Assembly (NCBI GenBank): GCA_017938925.1
Contig: JAGBAO010000008.1
Span: forward strand, 186,001-250,000
Direction: 5' to 3'
Source of the DNA: Bacteroidales bacterium
GTDB taxonomy: Bacteria; Bacteroidota; Bacteroidia; Bacteroidales; UBA932
DNA length: 64,000 nucleotides
The stretch's first letter is position 1. The number at the start of each line of letters is the position of its first letter. This document shows positions 16,272 through 25,621 of this stretch, piece by piece. Both the position numbers and the translations under genes were made by a program. The notes under the pieces are model-generated. The model was not told the DNA's origin, ran no database searches, and saw only the letters and a program-made list of their open reading frames with translations.

Positions 16272-17102
16272 TTAGCGATTCAGAGCCTTCTTTCTGAATT
16301 CTGCAGGAGACATCCCTCTGGAGCGTCTGAATGCCCTGGTGAAATATGGAGCCGTCTTGAAGCCGCACTCGCGGGCTATTTCAGCAATCTTCTTGTCCCG
16401 ATCGGTCAGCAAAGACGTAGCCTTGTCCACCCTTATGTCATTAAGGTAGTCTGCAAAGCCCCTTCCATAATGCTTTTTAAAGAAAAGACAGAAATAAGTC
16501 CTGTTCATACCCACATACGAGGCAATTTCATCCAATGAGACCTTTCCATAGACATTGTTTTCAATATACCTGTCTATCATTTCCATCTTCTGGGTCAGAG
16601 TCACCTGTTCTGACGGCGACGCCTTAAGGATACGTACAAGGTCCCTCTCACCGGAGACCATATCAAGAAGTTCGATCATCAGTGCCGGCTCCCTGGCCGG
16701 ATTTCCTGATGAAAGGCCATCGAGAACGGTAGACATCTTCATCCATTTAGGACCCTCGACTGAATATGGATCTTCATATGTACGCATCTTCAGAATCACC
16801 TTGTCAAGCGACTTGAATATGCTCCCGAGAGCAGACAGCCATGCCTCGTCGAAACGCAGGACGACAGCATCGACACTTGCATTATATTCATCACCCAATT
16901 CGAGCGAGCAGAAGCTGTACGCCAGCTTCGGAGGCAGGAAAATGATGTCACCTTCGTTCAAAGCCCTCAGATCGGAATCCAGAAGGTACATTCCCCTTCC
17001 CCTGCGGATATAGACAAAGGTCCAATATATATTACTTTTCTGGGTTTCAGCATGTTGCATAAGCAGCTCCATACCTCCCAAGATATAGCTTGAATGTCTC
17101 AT
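16272..17102 (-). CDS. AraC-family transcriptional regulator
   Basis: Residues 1-160 form a cupin-like sensor domain (YLLDSDLRALNEGDIIFLPP). The last 100 residues carry the two helix-turn-helix motifs of AraC proteins (KVSLDEIASYVGMNRTYFCLFFKKHYG and KIAEIARECGFKTAPYFTRAFRRSRGMSPAEFR). It is divergent from the tolC-led export array, with 203 nt between, and two direct repeats spaced 21 bp lie in that gap. It is therefore the likely local regulator of the array, possibly together with the sigma-54 system encoded downstream. Confidence 0.88.
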   Translation of the reverse strand: MRHSSYILGGMELLMQHAETQKSNIYWTFVYIRRGRGMYLLDSDLRALNEGDIIFLPPKLAYSFCSLELGDEYNASVDAVVLRFDEAWLSALGSIFKSLDKVILKMRTYEDPYSVEGPKWMKMSTVLDGLSSGNPAREPALMIELLDMVSGERDLVRILKASPSEQVTLTQKMEMIDRYIENNVYGKVSLDEIASYVGMNRTYFCLFFKKHYGRGFADYLNDIRVDKATSLLTDRDKKIAEIARECGFKTAPYFTRAFRRSRGMSPAEFRKKALNR

Positions 17103-17176
17103 AGGTGCAATTTAAGTACACAAATATAAGATAATTTTTGCAGAATATAATATAAATCAACAAACTATATCAAGCA

Positions 17177-17205
17177 TTTTACACTAATGTAAAGAAATTT
17201 TACAC
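17177..17205 (+). promoter_or_regulatory. candidate AraC-type operator: direct repeats 21 bp apart
   Basis: TTTTACAC occurs at 17177-17184 and again at 17198-17205, in the same orientation and exactly 21 bp (two helical turns) apart. Tandem half-sites at this spacing are the classic binding pattern of AraC proteins. It lies between the divergent araC-like gene and tolC. Confidence 0.45.
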
Positions 17206-17259
17206 CTTATCGATAGGGCAAAAGACACTAAATAATTGATATTCACAGTTATACAAAGT

Positions 17260-17275
17260 TTGGCACGACGGATGA
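17260..17275 (+). promoter_or_regulatory. possible degenerate sigma-54 promoter of the export array
   Basis: TTGGCAC (17260-17266) is a full match to the sigma-54 -24 element. At the right distance (10 nt between the dinucleotides) the -12 position reads GA instead of GC, so the match is incomplete. It is 31 nt before the tolC start. A sigma-54 response regulator is encoded in the same cluster. Confidence 0.3.
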
Positions 17276-17305
17276 GAAATACTCTGACGACTAAACACTC
17301 AGGAA

Positions 17306-18655
17306 ATGCAATTCAGACAGACTTTTAGTACCTTGTGCATGTTTATGGCACTGACAACCGGGGCTTCAGGACAGCAGACAATGACCTTGAAGGAGTGCAT
17401 GCAGCATGCCGTCGACAACTCCATAAAGATGAAGACTCAGAAATCCGAGACAGACGACGCACGCATAGCCAGAAGGGACGCAATTCTCAGGGCATTCACT
17501 CCTGAAGTATCGGCCGGAACCTACGCGTATTCTAATTTCGGACGATCAGTGGACCCGGAGACGAATACATACGTATCGACGACTTCGTTCAACAACGGTT
17601 ATTCTGTTGGTGCAGGAATCACATTGTTCAACGGATTTGAAGCCGTGAACAACATCAGGATAAGCAAAATTTCCCTCAAGATGGGAACGGACCGGGAGAA
17701 ACTTTGCCGTGACGAACTTTGCCTGGCCACCATGCAGGCATATTACAATGTTGCATATTATAAGGAACTGGTCTGCCTTCTGGAAAGTCAGGTCAGCACG
17801 GCATCCAGATCTCTTGAAGTGATTTCGAGACAGGAGGAGCTGGGACAGAAAGGATATGCAGATGTGGTCGGGATGGAGGCAGAGGTAGCTGAACGAGAAT
17901 ACCAGTTGATAATTGCCAGAAATCAATATTCGGACGCTCTTCTGACATTGAAGGATCTGATGTTCTGGCCGCTGAACAAGGAACTGGATATCGCGGGATA
18001 TGAAAACGGAGAAAATGCGCTCCTGCTCACCTCTAAGGCCGATACAGGCTGTATCGTGGAACATTCAAAAAATGTTCTACCCTCGATTGCCGTAGCAAGA
18101 GCCAACATGGAGAACGCCAGGATAGAACTCAAGATGGCAAAGTGGAGATTCACTCCGACAATAAGCCTGAACGCAGGATGGTCAACGAGTTATTATACAT
18201 ATCCCGGACAGACAGGATATGTGCCGGTTGCCTTTGGCAAGCAGTTCACGGACAATGGAGGAGAATATATACAGCTTTCACTTAACTTTCCGATATTCAG
18301 TCGCCTTTCCACCTTCTCCAACCTCAGAAGGAAGAAGAACGCATACGCAAGAGCTACTCTGCAATATGAACAGAAAGTGAGGGAAGTGGAAGCCGAGATA
18401 ACACGTGCAGTCCAGGACAGGGACGGAGCATCTGCCGCATATCTTCAGGCCGAAAAGAGGGCAAAGGTACAGGAAGAAGCCTACAGGTTGAATCTCAGGA
18501 GGCTGGATCAGGGACTTATTTCAGCCATTGACTTCCAGAAGGCCTCGGACAACTGGCTGAACGCAAAGACAGGACAGACTGACGCTCTGCTCAAATTCTA
18601 TATCAAACGCAGCGTAGTGGATTATTATAACGGAATCGATTATTTGGAACAATAA
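17306..18655 (+). CDS. TolC-family outer-membrane efflux protein
   Basis: Signal peptide to about residue 23 (…TTGASGQQ), then TLKECMQHAVDNSIKMKTQ and the Bacteroidetes TolC hallmark NFGRSVDPETNTYV with GITLFNGFEA. Two repeats of long helices and short beta segments follow, ending RLDQGLISAIDFQKASDNWL. It should form the trimeric outer-membrane duct of the export system. It is the first gene of the array and is followed 6 nt later by the membrane-fusion protein. A regulatory gap with an AraC-type repeat and a sigma-54-like site lies upstream. Confidence 0.92.
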   Translation: MQFRQTFSTLCMFMALTTGASGQQTMTLKECMQHAVDNSIKMKTQKSETDDARIARRDAILRAFTPEVSAGTYAYSNFGRSVDPETNTYVSTTSFNNGYSVGAGITLFNGFEAVNNIRISKISLKMGTDREKLCRDELCLATMQAYYNVAYYKELVCLLESQVSTASRSLEVISRQEELGQKGYADVVGMEAEVAEREYQLIIARNQYSDALLTLKDLMFWPLNKELDIAGYENGENALLLTSKADTGCIVEHSKNVLPSIAVARANMENARIELKMAKWRFTPTISLNAGWSTSYYTYPGQTGYVPVAFGKQFTDNGGEYIQLSLNFPIFSRLSTFSNLRRKKNAYARATLQYEQKVREVEAEITRAVQDRDGASAAYLQAEKRAKVQEEAYRLNLRRLDQGLISAIDFQKASDNWLNAKTGQTDALLKFYIKRSVVDYYNGIDYLEQ

Positions 18656-18661
18656 AAGACT

Positions 18662-19918
18662 ATGGACAAGATAATAGAAAAGAAGAAAGGAATTGCAGTA
18701 GCCTTTACGAAGAAGGCTTTTCCCTACTGGTTCGGTGCCTTTATGGCGGCATTCATCCTCTGGCTCGTGCTTCGCGACGATGCGAGCACACTCAGGGTGA
18801 ACGGGGAGACCCTCTCCATCAGCGAGGTTCGCAGCGGCGAGTTCAACGACTACATCCGCATCAGCGGACAGGTGCAGCCTATGACCACGATACAGATCAG
18901 CCCGCAGGAAGGCGGTATCGTGCAGGAGATCATCATCGAGGAGGGTTCCAGGGTGAATGTCGGAGACGAGATCATCCGTCTGAGCAACGACAATCTCGAC
19001 CTGCAGATCCTTAATTCCGAGGCTGAACTGGCCGAAAAGGAGAACCTTCTGCGCAACACCATGATCTCCATGGAGCAGCAGAGACTGAGCGTACAGCAGG
19101 AGAAGCTCCAACTGCAGATCGAGGTGAAGAGGCTGTGCCGGAAATACAAGCAGAACAAGGCTCTCTACGAGGAAAAGCTGATTGCCCGCGAAGAGTATCT
19201 TACAGCACAGGAAGACTATGAGCTCGCGGCAGGAAGACTTGAACTTGTAAAGGAGCGTGCCACTCAGGACAGCCTCTACAGAAGCGTGGAGATCCGTCAG
19301 ATGCAGGAGAGCCTTGAGAATATGCGCCTTAACATGCAGATGATACGCAGAAGAAAGGACAATCTGACCATCAAGTCCCCTATCAGCGGCGAACTCGGAC
19401 TTCTGGATGTGACGCTCGGCCAGTCCATCGCGAGCGGAACCAAGATCGGTCAGATCAACGAACTCGGAAGCTATAAGATCGAGGCACAGATCGACGAGCA
19501 TTATATAGACAGGGTGTCTGCAGGGCTCTCAGCATCGTTCGAGCGTCAGAACGAGTCCTACGATGCTGTCATCAGAAAGGTCTATCCCGAGGTGCGCGAG
19601 GGCAAGTTCAAGGCAGACTTCAGGTTCAGCGGAGAACAGCCGGCCAATATCCGCACAGGTCAGACCTACTATCTCAACCTGCAGCTCGGTCAGCCGGAGA
19701 AGGCCATCCTGATTCCACGCGGCACATTCTATCAGAAGACCGGAGGAAAGTGGATCTATGTCGTGTCGCCGGAGGGAGGAAAGGCAGTGAAGCGTGAAAT
19801 CCGCATCGGCCGGCAGAATCCTCAGTTCTATGAGGTGCTCGAAGGACTGGAAGCCGGAGAAAAAGTGATAACTTCGGGCTATGATAACTTCGGAGACAAT
19901 GAGGTTCTGGTATTTTAA
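18662..19918 (+). CDS. membrane-fusion (HlyD/MacA-like) periplasmic adaptor
   Basis: One N-terminal membrane anchor (about 21-38, YWFGAFMAAFILWLVL) after a basic cytoplasmic tail. It continues with a lipoyl-like half (QISPQEGGIVQEIIIEEGSRVNVGDEI), a long alpha-helical hairpin (about 95-230) and the returning lipoyl and beta-barrel parts (IKSPISGELGLLDVTLGQSIASGTKIGQI). It bridges the ABC permeases and the TolC duct. It is cotranscribed with tolC; a 125-nt gap containing a perfect hairpin separates it from the first permease. Confidence 0.9.
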   Translation: MDKIIEKKKGIAVAFTKKAFPYWFGAFMAAFILWLVLRDDASTLRVNGETLSISEVRSGEFNDYIRISGQVQPMTTIQISPQEGGIVQEIIIEEGSRVNVGDEIIRLSNDNLDLQILNSEAELAEKENLLRNTMISMEQQRLSVQQEKLQLQIEVKRLCRKYKQNKALYEEKLIAREEYLTAQEDYELAAGRLELVKERATQDSLYRSVEIRQMQESLENMRLNMQMIRRRKDNLTIKSPISGELGLLDVTLGQSIASGTKIGQINELGSYKIEAQIDEHYIDRVSAGLSASFERQNESYDAVIRKVYPEVREGKFKADFRFSGEQPANIRTGQTYYLNLQLGQPEKAILIPRGTFYQKTGGKWIYVVSPEGGKAVKREIRIGRQNPQFYEVLEGLEAGEKVITSGYDNFGDNEVLVF

Positions 19919-19952
19919 CATAATCGCGCAACACGCAATCCGCAGACAATCA

Positions 19953-19972
19953 ACGCATTGCAAACAATGCGT
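19953..19972 (+). other. perfect hairpin between adaptor and first permease genes
   Basis: ACGCATTG / CAATGCGT, 8 bp with a CAAA tetraloop, in the 125-nt gap of an otherwise compact operon. It has no U-run, so it is more likely a processing or stability element than a terminator. Confidence 0.4.
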
Positions 19973-20043
19973 GCCGCCAAAGGGGAGCACGCACTTTCGA
20001 TAAAACATTACAAATCAACGATTTACCGACCATCATATAAATA

Positions 20044-22380
20044 ATGAAAATCAAGGAAACAATAATAAAGGCGCTGTCTCTCGGTACGGGAGTGGCCATC
20101 GGTCTGATTCTGATGGCGAAGGTATGCTATGAGATGAGTTATGACACCTGCTATGCTGATTATGAGCAGATTTATCAGATACGAACCGTATATACCCAGC
20201 ACGGAGAGGATAGGGATTTCCCACAGATTTCCGGTGCCATTGCTCCGGGATTCAAGGAACATGTTCCGGGAGTGGAGGTTGCGACTCGTTGGACATTTCT
20301 AGTCAACAGCGACAAATTTATAGACGAGCAGAAGAATGTCATCACAGGAGAATGCATTGCAGCAGACACTTGCTTCTTTGATGTTTTCGATACTGAGATT
20401 CTTGCCGGCAATCCGAAAGAGGTACTCGGTAAGATTGCTGTTGCAATGGTGTCCGAATCATTCGCAGAAAAACTCGGTGGAGTAGATAAGGCAGTAGGAC
20501 AGATTATCTACAGCGAAGAAATGCCGAACTTCAAAGTTGAGATCGGAGGAGTATTCAAAGACTTTCCACATCACAGTTCCATCAAAAACGATGTACTTCT
20601 TTCAATGGAGAGTCTCGTCAAGGAATCTACGGAGAACTGGTTCGGAAATGACCGTTACAGAGGATATGTAAGACTGTCAGAAGACACAGATCCGGACATG
20701 CTTGCACCTGCAATCAGACTGATGCAAGAGAAAAACTATCCGCCGGAACTGAAGCAGATGGCGGAGACTTCCGGTTTTGACATTCATTTCTTCCTTGCCC
20801 CTCTGAAGGGTGAGCACATCTCTTCTGCGAGAATGAAGAACATGATGGTCATACTGACCGTCGTAGCCATACTTCTCATCATGATTTCCCTCCTGAACTA
20901 TATCCTGATGTCAGTATCGGCGTTGGTGAAGAGATCAAAAGAGATGGGAGTACGCAAGTGCTATGGAGCAGCAGGCGCAAACATCTACGGAATCATGTTC
21001 AAGGAGGCGGCAGTTGATGTCGCGGCGGCACTGGTCGTGGTTGCTGCCATCGTGCTTTCTCTCCAAACAGTCATAGAGGATATCGTCGGAGTTCCTGTAG
21101 ATGCCCTTCTTGTAAGAGGAACATATATGACAGTCGTCGGGGTCATACTGGCTGTATTCTTCATTGCAGCGCTCGTGCCGGGCTATCTCTATTCGAAGAT
21201 TCCTGCCGGAGCAGCCATCAGAAACTATCGTGAAAACAAGAAGATATGGAAACTGGGACTTCTGTTCATCCAGACCGGAATCTGCGCGCTTCTGCTCACG
21301 CTGATGGGTGTAATCTCCGCACAGTACGACAAGGCCGTGAATGACAAGCCGGGATATGAATACGATGATCTTCTGTGGACGGTGCTTACCGGAACAGACA
21401 GAAGCGTTCATCAGGGAATAATGAATGACCTCAAGCTGGTTCCCGGAGTGCTTGACGTTCAGGTGTCACATACGCTCCCTCTCGAATCGTCATCAGGAAA
21501 CAATGTGTATTTGCTTGACAACGGTCAGGAAAACCTCTTCAATATCGCCGACCAGTATTGTGGATCAGCAGGATTGTTTGAGATGCTGGAGATTTCTTTC
21601 ATAGAAGGCCGATATCCTCAGTCACCGACAGAGATCGCTGTGAGCGAGAGTTTCGTTGAGAAGATGATGGAGTTCAGGGACTGGAGCGACGGTGCTGTAG
21701 GAAAGCAGGTGTATATCACTGAACATGCCGACCAGATCGGTGCGGTAACGATCAGCGGAGTGTATAAGGATTACAGAATCAACACTCTGACCAATCAGGA
21801 CACACGTGCCAGCATCAAGTTCTATGGAGAGGTGGGAAAGGATTACATGCCGTTCATGGCCATCAAGGTGTCGGAAGTGACTACGGAGATGATGGCAAAG
21901 GTGGAAGAAGTGATCCAGGCAAGGATAGAGAACAAGGATGTGGTCGTGAAGTCTTACAAAGACTCCATGCGGGAGGCCTATTCAAGCGAAAGAAGGATGA
22001 GGAACACGGTCATCATAGGATGTCTGGTCTCCATCATCATCGCCCTTTTCGGACTCATCGGATATGTCCGTGACGAGTCGCAGCGAAGAAGCAAGGAAAT
22101 GGCTGTCCGCAAGATCAACGGAGCGACAGTCAGGGAGATAATGGGAATATATGTGGCAGAGATCATGAAACTCAGCATTCCGGCAATCATCCTCGGCAAC
22201 GTGGGAGCCTGGTTTGCGGCATCAGCATGGCTCAGGAACTTCTCGGAGAAGATCGCGCTCTCACCTTGGTTCTTCATCCTTGCGGACATGGCGATCATCC
22301 TTCTGGTATCAGGATGCGTGATACTCAACAGCCTCCGCATCTCAAGGAGCAATCCTGTTGAATCATTGAAGAATGAATAA
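20044..22380 (+). CDS. FtsX-like ABC permease, export array member 1
   Basis: A MacB/FtsX-type permease of 778 residues built as a tandem pseudo-dimer. It has an N-terminal span, a periplasmic MacB_PCD-like domain, three spans near 275-380, a further span (LGLLFIQTGICALLLTLMGV), a second periplasmic domain and three final spans. The RSKEMGVRKCYGA and RSKEMAVRKINGA segments before the later helices are the usual coupling motifs for the ATPase. It ends in NPVESLKNE. Such permeases do not form a channel but drive the adaptor/TolC complex mechanically. The N-terminal cytoplasmic tail is shorter than in most family members. Confidence 0.9.
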   Translation: MKIKETIIKALSLGTGVAIGLILMAKVCYEMSYDTCYADYEQIYQIRTVYTQHGEDRDFPQISGAIAPGFKEHVPGVEVATRWTFLVNSDKFIDEQKNVITGECIAADTCFFDVFDTEILAGNPKEVLGKIAVAMVSESFAEKLGGVDKAVGQIIYSEEMPNFKVEIGGVFKDFPHHSSIKNDVLLSMESLVKESTENWFGNDRYRGYVRLSEDTDPDMLAPAIRLMQEKNYPPELKQMAETSGFDIHFFLAPLKGEHISSARMKNMMVILTVVAILLIMISLLNYILMSVSALVKRSKEMGVRKCYGAAGANIYGIMFKEAAVDVAAALVVVAAIVLSLQTVIEDIVGVPVDALLVRGTYMTVVGVILAVFFIAALVPGYLYSKIPAGAAIRNYRENKKIWKLGLLFIQTGICALLLTLMGVISAQYDKAVNDKPGYEYDDLLWTVLTGTDRSVHQGIMNDLKLVPGVLDVQVSHTLPLESSSGNNVYLLDNGQENLFNIADQYCGSAGLFEMLEISFIEGRYPQSPTEIAVSESFVEKMMEFRDWSDGAVGKQVYITEHADQIGAVTISGVYKDYRINTLTNQDTRASIKFYGEVGKDYMPFMAIKVSEVTTEMMAKVEEVIQARIENKDVVVKSYKDSMREAYSSERRMRNTVIIGCLVSIIIALFGLIGYVRDESQRRSKEMAVRKINGATVREIMGIYVAEIMKLSIPAIILGNVGAWFAASAWLRNFSEKIALSPWFFILADMAIILLVSGCVILNSLRISRSNPVESLKNE

Positions 22381-22403
22381 TAACAATTAAAAACAATAAA
22401 GAT

Positions 22404-23084
22404 ATGATTAAAGTAACTAACCTCAGCAAGGTTTTCCGTACAGAGGAAATCGAGACAACAGCACTCAATCAGGTTTCATTCGAGATCAATGACGGCGAAT
22501 TCGTAGCCATCATGGGTCCTTCGGGATGTGGCAAGTCAACCCTCCTGAATATCCTCGGTCTTCTTGACAACCCTACAGACGGCAGCTACATGCTTCTCGG
22601 ACAGGAGGTCGCAAAACTCAAGGAGAAGGACCGCACCAAGTTCCGCAAGGGCAACATCGGCTTCGTGTTCCAGAGCTTCAACCTCATCGACGAGCTCAAT
22701 GTGTATGAGAATGTGGAACTTCCGCTGAAATATCTCAACATAAGTTCATCTGAGCGCAAGCAGCGCGTTACCGAGATGCTCAAGAGGATGAACATCAGCC
22801 ACCGCGCTCAGCACTTCCCTCAGCAGCTCTCCGGCGGTCAGCAGCAGCGTGTAGCCATCGCCCGTGCAGTGGTTTCCAACCCTAAGCTGATCCTCGCCGA
22901 TGAGCCTACCGGTAACCTTGACTCGAAGAACGGCAAGGAAGTAATGGATCTCCTGACAGAACTCAACAAGGAAGGCACTACCATCGTGATGGTGACCCAC
23001 TCCCAAAAGGATGCGTCCGTGGCTCAGAGAGTCGTAAACCTCTTCGATGGACAGATCGTCAGCGATGTAAAGAACGAACTTTAG
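22404..23084 (+). CDS. LolD/MacB-type ABC transporter ATPase
   Basis: A 226-residue ATPase with Walker [11 protein letters not shown]-loop VFQSFNLI, signature LSGGQQQR, Walker [13 protein letters not shown] and H-loop VTHSQ. The length and the GNLDS motif place it in the LolD/FtsE/MacB group. It is the only ATPase in the array, lying 23 nt after permease 1 and upstream of three more permeases, so it probably energises all four. Confidence 0.93.
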   Translation: MIKVTNLSKVFRTEEIETTALNQVSFEINDGEFVAIMGPSGCGKSTLLNILGLLDNPTDGSYMLLGQEVAKLKEKDRTKFRKGNIGFVFQSFNLIDELNVYENVELPLKYLNISSSERKQRVTEMLKRMNISHRAQHFPQQLSGGQQQRVAIARAVVSNPKLILADEPTGNLDSKNGKEVMDLLTELNKEGTTIVMVTHSQKDASVAQRVVNLFDGQIVSDVKNEL

Positions 23085-23114
23085 TAGATTGTTAAACATA
23101 ATATTGAACTTGAC

Positions 23115-23142
23115 AAAGGCACTGTCGCGAGATACTGCCTTT
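23115..23142 (+). other. hairpin between ATPase and second permease
   Basis: AAAGGCA (23115-23121) pairs perfectly with TGCCTTT (23136-23142) around a 14-nt loop, followed by ATTTACA. It sits in the 107-nt gap after the ATPase gene and could lower readthrough into the later permeases. Confidence 0.3.
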
Positions 23143-23191
23143 ATTTACAAGACTTATCAGATAGACACGGACAACTCTATAACGACAACAA

Positions 23192-25618
23192 ATGGCACCA
23201 TTCAACATATTCAGACGTGGCAGCTCGGCAATGTCAGGCATACTCAATGTGCTGGGCATGGCTGTGGCGTTCGCAGCATTCTACATCATTCTCGTTCAGG
23301 TGAATTACGACCTGAACTTCAACAAGGGCATCAAGGATTCGGAGAAGGTCTTTGTGATGTCTTCCGGCAGCATGGACGGAGACGCTGACAAGAGACAGCT
23401 GAACTTCTGCCGCCCTCTGGCAGAGATCATCCTTGAGGCATCTCCGAATATCGAATACGGAGGTATTCTGAGTTTCAGCGGGACTGAGGACTCAAGATAC
23501 TGGATCGAAAGAGATGGTGTAAAGCAGGATATAGACCTTGGCCTCACCAATTTCTCCGGAACGGCTCTGGAAGCATTGGGAGTGGAAGTGGTGAGCGGCT
23601 CAATCGAAGATCTTTCCGATACGAAGTCGTTTGCCATCAGCGAAAGCATCGCCGAGAAGTTCGATCTTGAGATAGGAATGAGCCTCGGTTATGAAGGATA
23701 TGCCAACCTCAGGACAATCAAAGCCATCTTCAAGGATCTGCCGAAGAACTCTCATTTCGCAGATGTGAAGGTCCTCAGAAATCTGGGAGATGACGGGATA
23801 ACCAATTTCTCGGAATGGGGATATCATTATTTCCTGAAGGTTTACGACCCTTCTCAGATCAAGGATATGGAGGAAAGCCTGGCTTCGGTCACCCGGGAAT
23901 ACCTGATGAAAGATTATTTCGGCAACTTTCCGTCTGCGGAAGAACTTGGAATGACCCAGGAAGCGATGGATGAAGCAATCAGCACCTTCCTGGCAATGGC
24001 TGAAGTACAGTTCATGCCTCTGGAAGGCCTGTATTATGCATCCAACATCTCCACCCCTATCGAAAGAGGAAGCAAGACGACTACGATCATCCTTATCATT
24101 GTAGCCCTGCTCATAGTATGCATCGCATTCATCAACTACATAAACTTCTTCTTCGCACAGATTCCTGAGCGCATCAGGGCTGTAAACACAAAGAAAGTGC
24201 TCGGATGCACGCGCCGTGAACTGATCATCAGCACGGTCATAGAAAGTGTAACCTTGATTCTGTTTGCGCTTGCACTTGCATTTGCATTCGTGATGCTCTT
24301 CAACATGAGCCAGCTGACTCACCTGATCAGTGCGGACAGCGCCTTCAGTACAAATGTCGGTGTATCTGTCCTGACAGTGATCATTGCAGTAATCATTGCA
24401 GTCGTATCAAGTCTCTACCCTGCCTTCTACATCACCTCCTTCGAGCCTGCACTGGTGTTGAAGGGATCATTCAGCGGCACAAAGACCGGACAGAGACTCC
24501 GCTATACCCTCATCGGTCTTCAGTTCGTCATTTCGCTTATTCTCATCATCTGCTCAAGCTTCATCATCCTCCAGCGCAGATACATGGTCGATTTCGATAT
24601 GGGATTCGACAAGGAACAGCTTCTGTTTGTCCATACCACCGAATATATCGGACAGAATGCAGAAACGGTGGAAGAGCAACTCAAGGCAAACCCTCAGATT
24701 CTGGATGTCAGCTGGGCGGCAGGTAATCTCCTCGCATCGACAAGAATGGGCTGGGGCCGTGACTTTAACGGCACAGTAGTCAACTTCCAGTGCTATGCGG
24801 TATCATCAGACTTCCCCGAGTTTATGGGCATAAAAATAACAGAAGGACGCTCATTCCGCAAGGAAGATGAGAACAATCCGAACGGTACATTCATTTTCAA
24901 TGAGGCAGCAAGAAGGACATATGGATTCACTCTCGAAGACAGGGTAAGCGGACACGCAGACCAGGATGCTGCAATCGTCGGATTCTGCGAGGACTTCAGT
25001 TTCAAGACACTTAAGGAGGAAGTCACTCCGTTTGCACTCTATGTCTTCGGAAGCGAGCCTTGGTGGCATCCTTCCACAGCATTCATCAGAGTGGCTGCAG
25101 GTGCGGACTACAGTGAGGTGAAGAAGCATATCGGAAAAGTCCTGAGCCAGTGGAGATATGACTTCTCACCGGATGAATGGGAGATATATTTCTTTGACGA
25201 GAACATCAACTGGACATACAGAAAGGAAGAGGCGCTTTCGCAGCTCATCAGCCTCTTCACCCTGATCGCAATCATCATCTCGCTGATGGGAGTGTTCGGT
25301 CTGGTGATGTTCGAGACACAGTACCGTCGCAGGGAGATCGCTCTGCGCAGAGTCAATGGTGCAACCGTAGGTGAGATCCTGGCAATGTTCTGCAGCAGAT
25401 TCGTGAAGATCGTACTCATATGCTTCGCAGTTGCCGCTCCGATCGGATGGGTCATCGTGGACAGATACCTTGCCACATTCGCACACCGCTGTCCTATGTA
25501 CTGGTGGGTGTTCGTCCTAGCGCTCGTGGCTGTGCTTGCAGTAACCATCGGCGTGGTGGTCATCAGAAGCTGGAAGGCTGCAACCGCTGATCCGGCCAAC
25601 GCACTTAAAACAGAATAG
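23192..25618 (+). CDS. FtsX-like ABC permease, export array member 2
   Basis: An 808-residue paralog of the other three permeases. It opens MAPFNIFRRGSSAMSGILNVLGMAVAFAAF, has the two halves each with a periplasmic domain and FtsX spans, and carries coupling segments PERIRAVNTKKVLGCTRRELI and RRREIALRRVNGATVGEIL. It ends DPANALKTE. Only 3 nt separate it from the next permease, so the two are translated from one message. Its likely partner is the ATPase just upstream. Confidence 0.9.
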   Translation: MAPFNIFRRGSSAMSGILNVLGMAVAFAAFYIILVQVNYDLNFNKGIKDSEKVFVMSSGSMDGDADKRQLNFCRPLAEIILEASPNIEYGGILSFSGTEDSRYWIERDGVKQDIDLGLTNFSGTALEALGVEVVSGSIEDLSDTKSFAISESIAEKFDLEIGMSLGYEGYANLRTIKAIFKDLPKNSHFADVKVLRNLGDDGITNFSEWGYHYFLKVYDPSQIKDMEESLASVTREYLMKDYFGNFPSAEELGMTQEAMDEAISTFLAMAEVQFMPLEGLYYASNISTPIERGSKTTTIILIIVALLIVCIAFINYINFFFAQIPERIRAVNTKKVLGCTRRELIISTVIESVTLILFALALAFAFVMLFNMSQLTHLISADSAFSTNVGVSVLTVIIAVIIAVVSSLYPAFYITSFEPALVLKGSFSGTKTGQRLRYTLIGLQFVISLILIICSSFIILQRRYMVDFDMGFDKEQLLFVHTTEYIGQNAETVEEQLKANPQILDVSWAAGNLLASTRMGWGRDFNGTVVNFQCYAVSSDFPEFMGIKITEGRSFRKEDENNPNGTFIFNEAARRTYGFTLEDRVSGHADQDAAIVGFCEDFSFKTLKEEVTPFALYVFGSEPWWHPSTAFIRVAAGADYSEVKKHIGKVLSQWRYDFSPDEWEIYFFDENINWTYRKEEALSQLISLFTLIAIIISLMGVFGLVMFETQYRRREIALRRVNGATVGEILAMFCSRFVKIVLICFAVAAPIGWVIVDRYLATFAHRCPMYWWVFVLALVAVLAVTIGVVVIRSWKAATADPANALKTE

Positions 25619-25621
25619 ACC

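Noticed and set aside
23089-23388. A 99-codon frame starting after the ATPase gene.
   Set aside because: Most of it overlaps the well-supported permease 2 in another frame and it has no domain character.
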